Shown piece by piece: positions 1 through 6,711 of a stretch of 10,580 nucleotides of DNA. A model generated the notes under the pieces. That model saw nothing but the letters and a program-made list of their open reading frames with translations. It was not told the origin of the DNA and searched no databases. The position numbers and the translations under genes were made by a program. Position 1 is the stretch's first letter. Each line of letters starts with the position of its first letter. The stretch is from contig CAKTED010000029.1 of the NCBI GenBank assembly GCA_934546725.1, positions 1-10,580 on the forward strand, read 5' to 3'. Source of the DNA: an uncultured Oscillospiraceae bacterium. GTDB lineage: Bacteria; Bacillota; Clostridia; Oscillospirales; Oscillospiraceae.

Positions 1-44
1 CTGTATGATCTGACATTGGATTCGATGCGTTCAAAAATATTCAT
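1..44 (-). CDS. 5' end of an unidentified gene, possibly a PLP-dependent aminotransferase (partial)
   Basis: An ATG at 44-42 opens a frame that stays open to the window edge. It encodes MNIFERIESNVRSY and then a codon beginning AG. A GGAG sequence lies 8 nt upstream of the ATG, and the start is only 15 nt beyond the coaE stop on the same strand, so this reads as the next gene of the operon. The peptide resembles the N-terminus of class III aminotransferases of the diaminobutyrate/ectoine (EctB) kind, which often begin with a similar FEE.ESEVRSYSR stretch. That match is from memory and covers only 14 residues, so the family is a guess. The start itself is better supported than the product. Confidence 0.4.
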   Translation of the reverse strand, partial: MNIFERIESNVRSY

Positions 45-59
45 CGATTACACTCCGTT

Positions 60-650
60 TCAATTATCAAGAATTTCCGAAAAATATTCCACACATTTTT
101 CACGAAAGCTCTCCACGCTCCCTGAATTTTCAAGGACGTGGTCGCAGTGCTCCCGGAACCATGCTTCACTCTTCTGTGCTCTCACGCGCATCCGGGCATA
201 GGCCTCGTCTATCCCCTCGCGTGCCATTATGCGTCTTATGCGCGTCTCCTCCGGCGCCGTTACTGCTACGACAACGTCGCACAGCTCCGAAAGTCCGCTT
301 TCGATAAGGGCAATGGCATCTATCGCCGCGGCATAATCATCCGCCGCAGCCTCGACCTTCAATCTTTTATTCACCTCGCGGCGAACGTATTTATGCGTTA
401 TCTCATTGAGCCGCCCGAGACGCTCGGGCCTTCCGAAAACTGCCGCGCCGAGCTTTTTTCTGTCTACGGCGCCGTCCGTAATAACGTCGCCAAACTCCGC
501 CGCCAGCTCCGCGCGCATTCCGGCGTCGCTCTCAAGCAGCGTGTGGTAAACCGCGTCGCAGTCGATGATCTTTGCTCCAAGCCCGGCCAGCACGTCCAGC
601 GCGGTGGTTTTCCCCGCCCCGGTGCCCCCGGTTATGCCGATAACCTTCAT
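60..650 (-). CDS. coaE: dephospho-CoA kinase CoaE
   Basis: CoaE phosphorylates the 3'-hydroxyl of the ribose in dephospho-CoA with ATP, the last step of coenzyme A synthesis, in the cytosol. The 196-residue protein has the usual length. A P-loop (GGTGAGKT, residues 8-15) follows the first beta strand. The DCD motif at 30-32 fits the family's DxD substrate site. The LIESGL stretch near 115-120 corresponds to the family's PLLFE-type segment. R...Q at 155-159 and the closing HVLENSGS near 171-178 match the lid and the conserved C-terminal strand. The ATG lies 7 nt after the tsaC stop. Its likely ribosome binding site, GAGGTG, overlaps the last tsaC codons, so the two are probably translationally coupled. 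Another gene appears to start 15 nt downstream. Confidence 0.95.
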   Translation of the reverse strand: MKVIGITGGTGAGKTTALDVLAGLGAKIIDCDAVYHTLLESDAGMRAELAAEFGDVITDGAVDRKKLGAAVFGRPERLGRLNEITHKYVRREVNKRLKVEAAADDYAAAIDAIALIESGLSELCDVVVAVTAPEETRIRRIMAREGIDEAYARMRVRAQKSEAWFREHCDHVLENSGSVESFREKCVEYFSEILDN

Positions 651-657
651 AGACTGA

Positions 658-1692
658 CTACACCTCTATAACATTGTTGCCTGCAGCCTTGCTTATGCGA
701 TTATACACCGCAAGACCTACCCCGTTCTTCGGCGGGCAGCGCGCAAATATCTTTTTTATATCGTCCCTGTCCAGCTCCCGGAGCCGGGCAAAGAGCTTTT
801 CCGCCAGTGTCTCCGGTCTGTCATACTCGCCGTAGCTCAGTACGACCGGCGCGGTATACATGGCCTCCTCGCCGTCAAAGCAGAGCACGGCGGTATGCCC
901 GTCACTGTGGTCGTTTATGTACCTGGCTGCGCGCCCGGTGCTGCCGTCCACTACGGTAACGGCAGCCTCCGGAGCATAGTGGCGGTATTTCATCCCCGGC
1001 GCCTTCGGCTTTTCCCCGTCCATGAGCCTGCGGTATACCGCCGCATCCACCGCGACCTCGCCAAGCTGCTCTCTGAGCTGCTCAAGGCTTATTCCGCCCG
1101 GACGCAGCAGGCGCGGCGGCGTAACGCTCAGGTCGATTATCGTGGACTCAAGCCCCACGCGGCACTCGCCGCCATCGAGCACTGCCTCAATCCGCCCGCC
1201 GATATCGTGCATGACATGCCCGGCGCTCGTCGGGCTCGGCTTGCCGGATATATTGGCGCTCGGCGCGGCTATCGGCACACCGGAAAGCCGGATGAGCTCA
1301 AGCGTCGCCGGATGATCCGGGCAGCGCACGGCGACGGTATCCATCCCCGCGGTGACCCTGTCCGGCACAAGCGGAGAGCGCTTCAGAACCATCGTAAGCG
1401 GCCCCGGCCAAAAGCGCTCTGCCAGAGCATAGGCCTCGTCGGGCACATCCACGCACCATTTTTCAAGCTCCCGGCTCCCGCAGACGTGAATGATGAGCGG
1501 ATTATCCTGCGGCCTGCCCTTTACCTCAAAAATTCTCGCAACGGCGGCATCGTCCAGCGCCGACGCGCCAAGACCGTAAACGGTCTCCGTCGGTATGGCT
1601 ACAAGTCCGCCGCGCTTTATTATTTCGGCGGCTCTGACGAGCTTTTCTTCATCGTCCTCAGAGCCGGTAATTTTCAAATATTCCGTTTTCAC
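658..1692 (-). CDS. tsaC: L-threonylcarbamoyladenylate synthase, long Sua5/YwlC form
   Basis: The enzyme makes threonylcarbamoyl-AMP from threonine, bicarbonate and ATP, the activated intermediate for t6A37 in ANN-decoding tRNAs. The YrdC-like domain covers about residues 15-205, with PTETVYGLG at 34-42, KGRPQDNPL at 58-66 and an RPGGIS motif near 197-202. The linker carries the Sua5 signature PGMKYRHYAP near 232-241. A C-terminal Sua5 domain then runs to residue 344 and includes the GVGLAVYNR segment. This is therefore the two-domain Sua5/YwlC form rather than the short TsaC form. The start codon is GTG (1692-1690), one nucleotide after the prfA stop, with a weak GGGGA about 8 nt upstream, which points to translational coupling with prfA. 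tsaB and tsaE of the same pathway lie further upstream on the same strand. Confidence 0.93.
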   Translation of the reverse strand: MKTEYLKITGSEDDEEKLVRAAEIIKRGGLVAIPTETVYGLGASALDDAAVARIFEVKGRPQDNPLIIHVCGSRELEKWCVDVPDEAYALAERFWPGPLTMVLKRSPLVPDRVTAGMDTVAVRCPDHPATLELIRLSGVPIAAPSANISGKPSPTSAGHVMHDIGGRIEAVLDGGECRVGLESTIIDLSVTPPRLLRPGGISLEQLREQLGEVAVDAAVYRRLMDGEKPKAPGMKYRHYAPEAAVTVVDGSTGRAARYINDHSDGHTAVLCFDGEEAMYTAPVVLSYGEYDRPETLAEKLFARLRELDRDDIKKIFARCPPKNGVGLAVYNRISKAAGNNVIEV

Positions 1693-1693
1693 T

Positions 1694-2767
1694 TCAGTCT
1701 TCCCCGTTCATTCTGAGCTTTTCAGCCTGATCGGCCGTTATGAGCGCGTCTATGATCTCGTCAAGGTCGCCGTTCATAACGGAATCGAGCTTATACAGCG
1801 TAAGACCGATCCTGTGATCCGTAACCCTTCCCTGCGGGAAGTTATATGTCCGTATTCTCTCGTTTCTCATGCCGGTGCCTACCTGGCTTTTGCGCTGCGC
1901 GGCTATCTCCGCCGTCTGCTTTTCGCACTCGCGCTCATAAAGCCTTGCTCTGAGCACCTTCATTGCCTTGTCCTTATTTTTATACTGGCTGCGCTCATCC
2001 TGGCATTCCACCACGAGACCCGTGGGGATATGCGTTATGCGAATGGCGCTTTCCGTCTTGTTAACGTGCTGTCCGCCCGCTCCGGACGAACGATATGTGT
2101 CTATCTGAAGATCGTTCGGGTTTATCTCCAGCTCCACCTCGTCCGCCTCCGGCAGCACGGCCACCGTTACGGTGGAGGTATGGATCCTCCCGCCCGTCTC
2201 TGTCTCCGGAACGCGCTGCACACGGTGAACTCCGCTTTCAAACTTCAGCCGCGAATATGCTCCCTCGCCCTCGATTATGAAGCTTACCTCTTTTATCCCG
2301 CCAAGCTCGGTTTCGTTAATACCGCTTATCTCGCACCTCCAGCCCCGGCGCTCGGCATACATGGAATACATTCTGTAAAGCGACGCGGCAAAAAGAGCGG
2401 CCTCGTCGCCGCCCGCTCCGCCGCGGATCTCAACGATAACGTTTTTTTCGTCATTCGGATCCTTTGGCAGCAGGAGAAGCTTCAGGCTTTCGCGCAGCAG
2501 CTCCATATCTGCACAGGCGTCGGAATATTCCTCCTGCGCCAGCTCGTGCAGCTCCGGATCGTGCTCCGAGTGCATCAGCTCAAGCGCCTCCTCTGCATTC
2601 TTCTGAAGCTGGATATACTTACGATAAGCCTCGACCACCGGCGCAAGCTCCTTCTGCTCGCGGGACAGCCTGCCGTATGCGGCCGGGTCATTATACAGCT
2701 CGGGGCTCAAAAGCTTCTGCTCAAGCTCCTCGTATTTTTCGCTGACAAGCTTCAGTTTTTCAAGCAT
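1694..2767 (-). CDS. prfA: peptide chain release factor 1 (RF1)
   Basis: RF1 reads UAA and UAG in the ribosomal A site and triggers peptidyl-tRNA hydrolysis. Taking the second ATG as start gives 357 residues, close to the family norm. The codon-recognition tripeptide is PET (187-189) in [14 protein letters not shown], the RF1 P-x-T type and not the SPF of RF2. The catalytic GGQ is at 231-233 within [12 protein letters not shown]. An N-terminal helical domain precedes them. Two in-frame ATGs exist, at 2773 and 2767. GGAG at 2779-2776 is only 2 nt from the first but 8 nt from the second, and MLEKL is the typical RF1 N-terminus, so 2767 is preferred. A promoter at 2804-2832 serves this gene. The methyltransferase gene prmC, which modifies the GGQ glutamine and often adjoins prfA in Clostridia, is not next to it here. 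Confidence 0.96.
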   Translation of the reverse strand: MLEKLKLVSEKYEELEQKLLSPELYNDPAAYGRLSREQKELAPVVEAYRKYIQLQKNAEEALELMHSEHDPELHELAQEEYSDACADMELLRESLKLLLLPKDPNDEKNVIVEIRGGAGGDEAALFAASLYRMYSMYAERRGWRCEISGINETELGGIKEVSFIIEGEGAYSRLKFESGVHRVQRVPETETGGRIHTSTVTVAVLPEADEVELEINPNDLQIDTYRSSGAGGQHVNKTESAIRITHIPTGLVVECQDERSQYKNKDKAMKVLRARLYERECEKQTAEIAAQRKSQVGTGMRNERIRTYNFPQGRVTDHRIGLTLYKLDSVMNGDLDEIIDALITADQAEKLRMNGED

Positions 2768-2803
2768 GCGCATTTCTCCGTAGAATGTTTTTTGAGATTA
2801 ATT

Positions 2804-2832
2804 ATTGTATCACCACACGGGAGGAACGTCAA
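2804..2832 (-). promoter_or_regulatory. sigma-A-type promoter for prfA
   Basis: On the minus strand TTGACG (2832-2827) and TACAAT (2809-2804) are separated by 17 bp. Each is one base from the sigma-70/sigma-A consensus, and the spacing is ideal. Transcription would begin near 2797, giving a leader of about 30 nt before the prfA ATG at 2767. The element lies in the 71-97 bp gap after the ABC-F gene. prfA, tsaC, coaE and the next gene can thus be transcribed apart from the upstream genes. Confidence 0.75.
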
Positions 2833-2844
2833 TATTCCGCCCGC

Positions 2845-4713
2845 TCAATCGCTGAGCTCGGACCATTTTTCATAAAGCTCCTCAAGCAGTGCCTCCTGCG
2901 AGCTTTTTTCTTCAAAAAGCTCGCTGAGCTTTTCATAATCCGCCGAAAATTCTTCTATCTCCGCGTCGATGCGCTTTATATCCGCCTCAACGGTGTTTAT
3001 CTGTTTTTCAAGCGCCGCTATCTGCTTCGCGCCGTTCGCCTGCTTCGGCTTTTTATTTTCCTTTTTGTTTTCCTTACGCCTGACTTCCTTCTGAGCCTGC
3101 TCCTGCTTCTGCCTGCGCGCCTTAAACTCGCGGTACTGCTCAAAGCCGCCCCTGAAGTCCGTAATATGTCCGTCCGCAAGCTCCCATATGCGCTCCGCAA
3201 AGCGGCTTATGAAGTAGCGGTCATGCGAAACAAAGAGCAGCGCGCCGCCGTAATCCTCCAGCGCCTCCTCTATCCACTCGCGCGAGGCAATGTCAAGATG
3301 GTTCGTCGGCTCGTCGAGTATGAGGAAATTTATATCCTCGCGCATGAGGATGCACAGTCTCAGGCGGCTCAGCTCGCCGCCGGACAGCGCCGCCACCGGC
3401 TTGAAAACATCCTCGCCCGAGAATTTGAACGCGCCGAGGCGGTTTCGCGCCGTCTGCGCCGTGCAGCCGGTCTCATATATCATCGTATCGAGCATGCTGC
3501 GCTCGGGGTGGTCAAAATGCACCTGCTGCTCGAGATACGCGCTTTTCACCGCCGGGCCAAGCTTTATAAGGCCCGCGTCCGGCTTTTCGATGCCCATGAG
3601 CATGTTTATGAACGTGGACTTGCCCGTTCCGTTATCGCCTATGAGCGCTATGCGCTCTCCTCCGCCGACTTTGAGCTCCGCGTCCTCAAGGATCACCCTG
3701 CTGCCGAAGCTTTTTCTGAGCCCCTTTACGGTGAAAAGCTCGTCGCTGTTAAACTCACGCTCGGAGAAGCGCGCCGAAAGGGAGCGCTCCTTATCCGGCC
3801 TGCCGGTCTGGCGCATACGCTCTATGCGAGACTGGATGGCAAAGGACTTGCGCATGAGGAGCTTGTTGCCCGTGCCCCACTGATAGAGCCGGTCCGCCGA
3901 TTCCTCAAGGCGCTTTATTTCCTTCTGCTCCTTTTCATAGCGTTTTAGCTGCTCTTCATACCGCGCCTGCTTCTCCGTTACGAAAAAGCTGTAATTTCCG
4001 TTATAAAAATCGGCCTTTCCGTTTACTATCTCAACAACGCGGGTAACGGTCCTGTCGAGGAAATAGCGGTCGTGCGATATCGTAAGCACCGTGCCCTTAA
4101 AGTGCTGGATATAATCCTCCAGCCACTCCGTCGCTCTCAGGTCCAGGTGGTTCGTAGGCTCGTCGAGCAGAAGAATGTCCGTATTTTCAAGGATGAGCCG
4201 CGCAAGGTTCACGCGGGTCTTTTCCCCGCCGGAAAGCTGAGAAAAAAGCCTCTCGCGCATATCCTGCGGAATATCAAGTCCGTTTGCGACCTTGTCGCGC
4301 TCAAAATCGATATCATATCCGCCAAGACGCTCAAACTCCGCCGTAAGCCGGTCGTATTCCCGCGCGTTATAGTCCTCCCCGGCAGACATCTGCTCCTCGA
4401 TGGCGGTCATTTTCCGGCGGATGGAATAAACGGCCTCATGCGCCGTTTTCAGCACGTCTTCAGTCGTATACTCCGGGGGATATACGGGGATTTGCGATAT
4501 CAGACCCGACCTTTTGCCCGCGCCGATAACGACCTCGCCCTCATCCGGGCGCAGCTCGCCGACTATGATTTTGAAAAGCGTGCTCTTACCGGCACCGTTT
4601 TTGCCCAAAAGGCCGACACGCTCGCCCTCGTTTATCTCGAAGCTTATGCCGTCAAGTATATTTTTGTCTTCTTCAAAGGCCTTGACTATGCCCTTGACGG
4701 ATATGTCTATCAT
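2845..4713 (-). CDS. ABC-F family ATP-binding protein, YdiF/Uup-like
   Basis: ABC-F proteins carry two ATPase domains without membrane segments and bind the ribosomal E site to relieve stalls or tune elongation. This 622-residue protein has NBD1 with Walker A GKNGAGKST (37-45), signature LSGGE (160-164) and Walker B LLLDEPTNHLD (181-191). NBD2 has GDNGTGKST (359-367), LSGGE (443-447) and LILDEPTNHLD (464-474). The inter-domain P-site tRNA-interaction linker covers about 235-315, rich in Glu, Lys and Arg. A Lys-rich stretch (about 533-560) leads into a C-terminal coiled coil (about 562-620), as in YdiF/Uup-type members. All catalytic motifs look intact. The linker length resembles housekeeping ABC-Fs, and nothing specifically points to antibiotic protection. 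The ATG follows only a weak GGTG-like binding site. The gene sits between upp and prfA, which suits a translation role. Confidence 0.92.
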   Translation of the reverse strand: MIDISVKGIVKAFEEDKNILDGISFEINEGERVGLLGKNGAGKSTLFKIIVGELRPDEGEVVIGAGKRSGLISQIPVYPPEYTTEDVLKTAHEAVYSIRRKMTAIEEQMSAGEDYNAREYDRLTAEFERLGGYDIDFERDKVANGLDIPQDMRERLFSQLSGGEKTRVNLARLILENTDILLLDEPTNHLDLRATEWLEDYIQHFKGTVLTISHDRYFLDRTVTRVVEIVNGKADFYNGNYSFFVTEKQARYEEQLKRYEKEQKEIKRLEESADRLYQWGTGNKLLMRKSFAIQSRIERMRQTGRPDKERSLSARFSEREFNSDELFTVKGLRKSFGSRVILEDAELKVGGGERIALIGDNGTGKSTFINMLMGIEKPDAGLIKLGPAVKSAYLEQQVHFDHPERSMLDTMIYETGCTAQTARNRLGAFKFSGEDVFKPVAALSGGELSRLRLCILMREDINFLILDEPTNHLDIASREWIEEALEDYGGALLFVSHDRYFISRFAERIWELADGHITDFRGGFEQYREFKARRQKQEQAQKEVRRKENKKENKKPKQANGAKQIAALEKQINTVEADIKRIDAEIEEFSADYEKLSELFEEKSSQEALLEELYEKWSELSD

Positions 4714-4764
4714 TTAAATTCACACCACACAGTACCGGACGGCCCATGGCCGCTTACAATTGAA

Positions 4765-5394
4765 TTACTTCGTGCCGAAAATTCTGTCTCCGGCGTCGCC
4801 GAGGCCGGGAACGATATAGCCATGCTCATTCAGGCGCTCGTCAAGAGCGGCAACGAAGATGTCCACGTCCGGGTGGCTCTCATTTATTTTTGCAACGCCC
4901 TCGGGAGCGGCGATGATGTTCATAAGTCTGATGGACTTGCAGCCGCGCTGCTTTATGAAGCTTATGGCCGCCTCGGCGCTGCCGCCGGTGGCGAGCATGG
5001 GATCAAGGACAAATACGTCGCGCTCGCTGATATCGTTGGGCAGCTTGCAGTAATATTCAACGGGTGCAAGCGTCTCCGGGTCACGATACAGTCCGATATG
5101 GCCAACCTTGGCGTTGGGCACGAGCTGGAGAACGCCGTCCACCATGCCGAGACCCGGTCTGAGGATGGGGACTATGGCAAGCTTCTTGCCCGCAAGGCGC
5201 ATTACCTTCGCCTTTGCAACGGGGGTCTCTATCTCCACCTCCTCAAGGGGCAGCTCGCGGGTAGCCTCATAGCACATAAGGCTTGCTATTTCGGAGATGA
5301 TCTCGCGAAATTCCTTAACGCTTGTGTCCTTCTCTCTGATGATGGAAAGCTTATGCTGAATAAGAGGATGGTTCATTACATGCAGTTCGCCCAT
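4765..5394 (-). CDS. upp: uracil phosphoribosyltransferase
   Basis: Upp converts uracil and PRPP into UMP, the central pyrimidine salvage step, in the cytosol. With the start at 5394 the protein has 209 residues, the standard length. It contains the PRPP-binding loop [10 protein letters not shown] (131-140), an ILRPGLGM segment near 77-84, and the uracil-binding C-terminal stretch [12 protein letters not shown] before the terminal FGTK. Three Met codons cluster at the N-terminus. The one at 5403 is only 2 nt after AAGGAG (5411-5406). The one at 5394 is 11 nt from it and gives [16 protein letters not shown], close to the usual N-terminus, so it is preferred. The gene follows tsaB by about 38 bp, in an AT-rich gap, and is followed after 51 bp by the ABC-F gene. 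No attenuator is evident. Confidence 0.95.
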   Translation of the reverse strand: MGELHVMNHPLIQHKLSIIREKDTSVKEFREIISEIASLMCYEATRELPLEEVEIETPVAKAKVMRLAGKKLAIVPILRPGLGMVDGVLQLVPNAKVGHIGLYRDPETLAPVEYYCKLPNDISERDVFVLDPMLATGGSAEAAISFIKQRGCKSIRLMNIIAAPEGVAKINESHPDVDIFVAALDERLNEHGYIVPGLGDAGDRIFGTK

Positions 5395-5405
5395 GATTTT
5401 CATTT

Positions 5406-5411
5406 CTCCTT
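5406..5411 (-). promoter_or_regulatory. ribosome binding site that decides the upp start
   Basis: AAGGAG lies 2 nt before the ATG at 5403 and 11 nt before the ATG at 5394. The first spacing is too short for normal initiation and the second is slightly long but workable. This supports the 209-residue protein over the 212-residue one. prfA shows the same arrangement, with GGAG followed by AA and an unusable ATG. Confidence 0.5.
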
Positions 5412-5432
5412 ATATTTATATATAGATTTATG

Positions 5433-6146
5433 TTATTGCTTTTTCTCTTTCTTTTCCCGCTCGAGCCGCTCGCGCTCCGCCTGAGACAGGCGCAAATATA
5501 CGGGTTCAACGTCTCCCCACGTCCCGCGAGGAGCGCGCAGGGCGGCACAGGCCACTCCGCAGGCGTTCTGCATGCGGATATTCTCCGGCACAGTGCGGCA
5601 GGCAAGCCCTGCTTTGCCCAGCGCATTATAGCACAGTTCCGCTCCGTCTCCAACCGTAAAAATCGTTTTTTTCCGGTTTTCAAGCTCGGAAGCAAGCTCA
5701 TCAAGCGATATGGCCCTGTCCTCCGTAAGTCTCCTGGGCACGGAGTCCGCTATTTCAAAGAGGGCGTTATACATCTGCCCCCTTCTTGCGTCCATTGCCG
5801 CGCAGATAAGCGCGCCCTCAAGGCAGGCGCAGTTCCAGGCCATCGCCTCCAGCGTTGAAACGCCTATGCCCGGCTTTTCCGCGCCCCACATGAGTCCTTT
5901 GGCCGTGGCAACGCCTATTCTTATTCCCGTAAAGGAGCCGGGGCCGTGTGCCACCGCGATAAGGTCCATATCCTCAAGCCTGCGGCCGAGGTTTTTCAGC
6001 ATGTCCTCCACCATCGGCAGCAGCGTTGTGCTGTGCGTAAGGCCGCTGTTCTGGTAGCTGTAAGCCGTTATTTTACCGTTTTCGCTCACGGCGCAGGACG
6101 CCGCCTTTGCCGACGACTCCAGCGCGAGTATCCTCAGCGTATCCAT
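5433..6146 (-). CDS. tsaB: tRNA threonylcarbamoyladenosine biosynthesis protein TsaB
   Basis: TsaB is the non-catalytic ASKHA-fold partner that dimerises with TsaD and, with TsaE, lets the complex transfer threonylcarbamoyl to A37 of tRNA. The 237-residue protein begins with the strand LRILALESSAKAASCAV, contains LTHSTTLLPMVEDML (36-50), and shows the family hallmark GPGSFTGIRIG at 68-78. The C-terminus is less conserved and ends in a charged, Arg/Glu/Lys-rich tail from about residue 220. The ATG at 6146 shares one base with the tsaE stop (TGATG), and GGAGG inside the end of tsaE lies 10 nt upstream. The GTG one codon earlier (6149) has a 7-nt spacing and cannot be excluded. The layout implies tight coupling with tsaE. 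tsaD, needed for activity, is outside the window. Confidence 0.94.
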   Translation of the reverse strand: MDTLRILALESSAKAASCAVSENGKITAYSYQNSGLTHSTTLLPMVEDMLKNLGRRLEDMDLIAVAHGPGSFTGIRIGVATAKGLMWGAEKPGIGVSTLEAMAWNCACLEGALICAAMDARRGQMYNALFEIADSVPRRLTEDRAISLDELASELENRKKTIFTVGDGAELCYNALGKAGLACRTVPENIRMQNACGVACAALRAPRGTWGDVEPVYLRLSQAERERLEREKKEKKQ

Positions 6147-6562
6147 CACCGCATTACCTCCATGCTGATCTCCCGCTCCGTTTCGCCCAGGCGAACGATC
6201 GTGACCGTTATCGTACCGGGTTCAAAGGCGTCACGAACATTTTCGCTCCACTCCACGGCGCAAACGCCGCCGCGCTCAAGATAATCGTCCCAGCCGATAT
6301 CGAAAAGCTCGTCCGACGACGCAAGGCGGTACATATCAAAGTGGAAGAGCGGTATTTTCCCCGGATACTCGTTTACAACCGTGAAGGTCGGGCTCGATAC
6401 CGGGAAATCTATCCCGAGTCCGCGGCACATCCCGCGCACAAACGCGGTTTTCCCCGCGCCAAGGTCGCCAAAAAGCGCAACGACCGCGCCCGGAGCAAGC
6501 TTTTTCGCCAGCTCCGCGCCGGCGTTCTCCGTTTCCCGCTCGCTGCGGCTTATAATTTTCAT
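6146..6562 (-). CDS. tsaE: tRNA threonylcarbamoyladenosine biosynthesis ATPase TsaE
   Basis: TsaE is the small P-loop ATPase that resets the TsaD-TsaB complex between rounds of t6A synthesis. The 138-residue protein is of usual size. It has Walker A GDLGAGKT (32-39), the SPTF motif (57-60) followed by TVVNEY, the HFDMYRL stretch (74-80) with the conserved Asp, and an EWSE motif (104-107). The ATG at 6562 has no good Shine-Dalgarno sequence; the leader there is only a G/C-rich run. Its stop overlaps the tsaB start. It is the first gene of the minus-strand block, and the region before it (6563-6711) carries a plausible promoter pointing this way. Confidence 0.95.
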   Translation of the reverse strand: MKIISRSERETENAGAELAKKLAPGAVVALFGDLGAGKTAFVRGMCRGLGIDFPVSSPTFTVVNEYPGKIPLFHFDMYRLASSDELFDIGWDDYLERGGVCAVEWSENVRDAFEPGTITVTIVRLGETEREISMEVMR

Positions 6563-6588
6563 GGGCCGCGCCCCCGTTTCATACTTAT

Positions 6589-6600
6589 CTAATTGATTAG
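6589..6600. repeat. short perfect palindrome in the tsaE/SEDS-gene divergent region
   Basis: CTAATTGATTAG has 5-bp arms around TG. It lies near the predicted tsaE transcription start, about 30 bp before the tsaE ATG. It could be an operator half or simply chance in AT-rich DNA. Nothing else in the window repeats it. Confidence 0.2.
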
Positions 6601-6627
6601 TTTACCATTTTTCGCTCTGTAAGTAAA
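6599..6627 (-). promoter_or_regulatory. candidate promoter for the tsaE-tsaB operon
   Basis: On the minus strand TTTACT (6627-6622), a 17-bp spacer and TAAACT (6604-6599) occur, each matching consensus at four of six bases. TGG just before the -10 gives an extended -10 element. The start would fall near 6592, giving a leader of about 30 nt. The two hexamers overlap an inverted repeat, GTTTAC (6600-6605) and GTAAAC (6623-6628), so part of the resemblance may reflect that repeat. The match is moderate only. Confidence 0.35.
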
Positions 6628-6635
6628 CATTAAAA

Positions 6636-6664
6636 TTGAAAAGCTCCTCTTTTCATGCTACAAT
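6636..6664 (+). promoter_or_regulatory. extended -10 sigma-A promoter of the SEDS gene
   Basis: TTGAAA (6636-6641) and TACAAT (6659-6664) are 17 bp apart, and TGC just before the -10 makes it an extended -10 promoter. Transcription would start near 6671, giving a leader of about 40 nt before the TTG start at 6712. It is arranged back to back with the candidate tsaE promoter, with only 8 bp between the two -35 elements. An inverted repeat overlaps its -35 and spacer. Confidence 0.75.
6637..6655. repeat. inverted repeat inside the SEDS-gene promoter
   Basis: TGAAAAG, a CTCCT centre and CTTTTCA form perfect 7-bp arms. The repeat covers most of the -35 hexamer and the spacer and ends immediately before the TG of the extended -10. 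That position would suit a repressor operator. It lies upstream of the expected transcription start, so it would not form an RNA hairpin in the SEDS-gene transcript. No regulator is identified. Confidence 0.4.
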
Positions 6665-6711
6665 GATATTACAGATTTACAAAACCACATAACACTATTG
6701 AGGATACAGTC

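Noticed and set aside
4740..4752. CGGCC-CAT-GGCCG hairpin between upp and the ABC-F gene
   Set aside because: The stem is only 5 bp with a 3-nt loop and no U-tract follows on the minus strand, so it is not a credible terminator.
4072..5484. 470-codon plus-strand open frame opposite the ABC-F gene and upp
   Set aside because: It spans two well-supported minus-strand genes and their gap, and the product shows no family motif. Similar shadows occur at 1595-2875, 2785-3948 and 895-1716.
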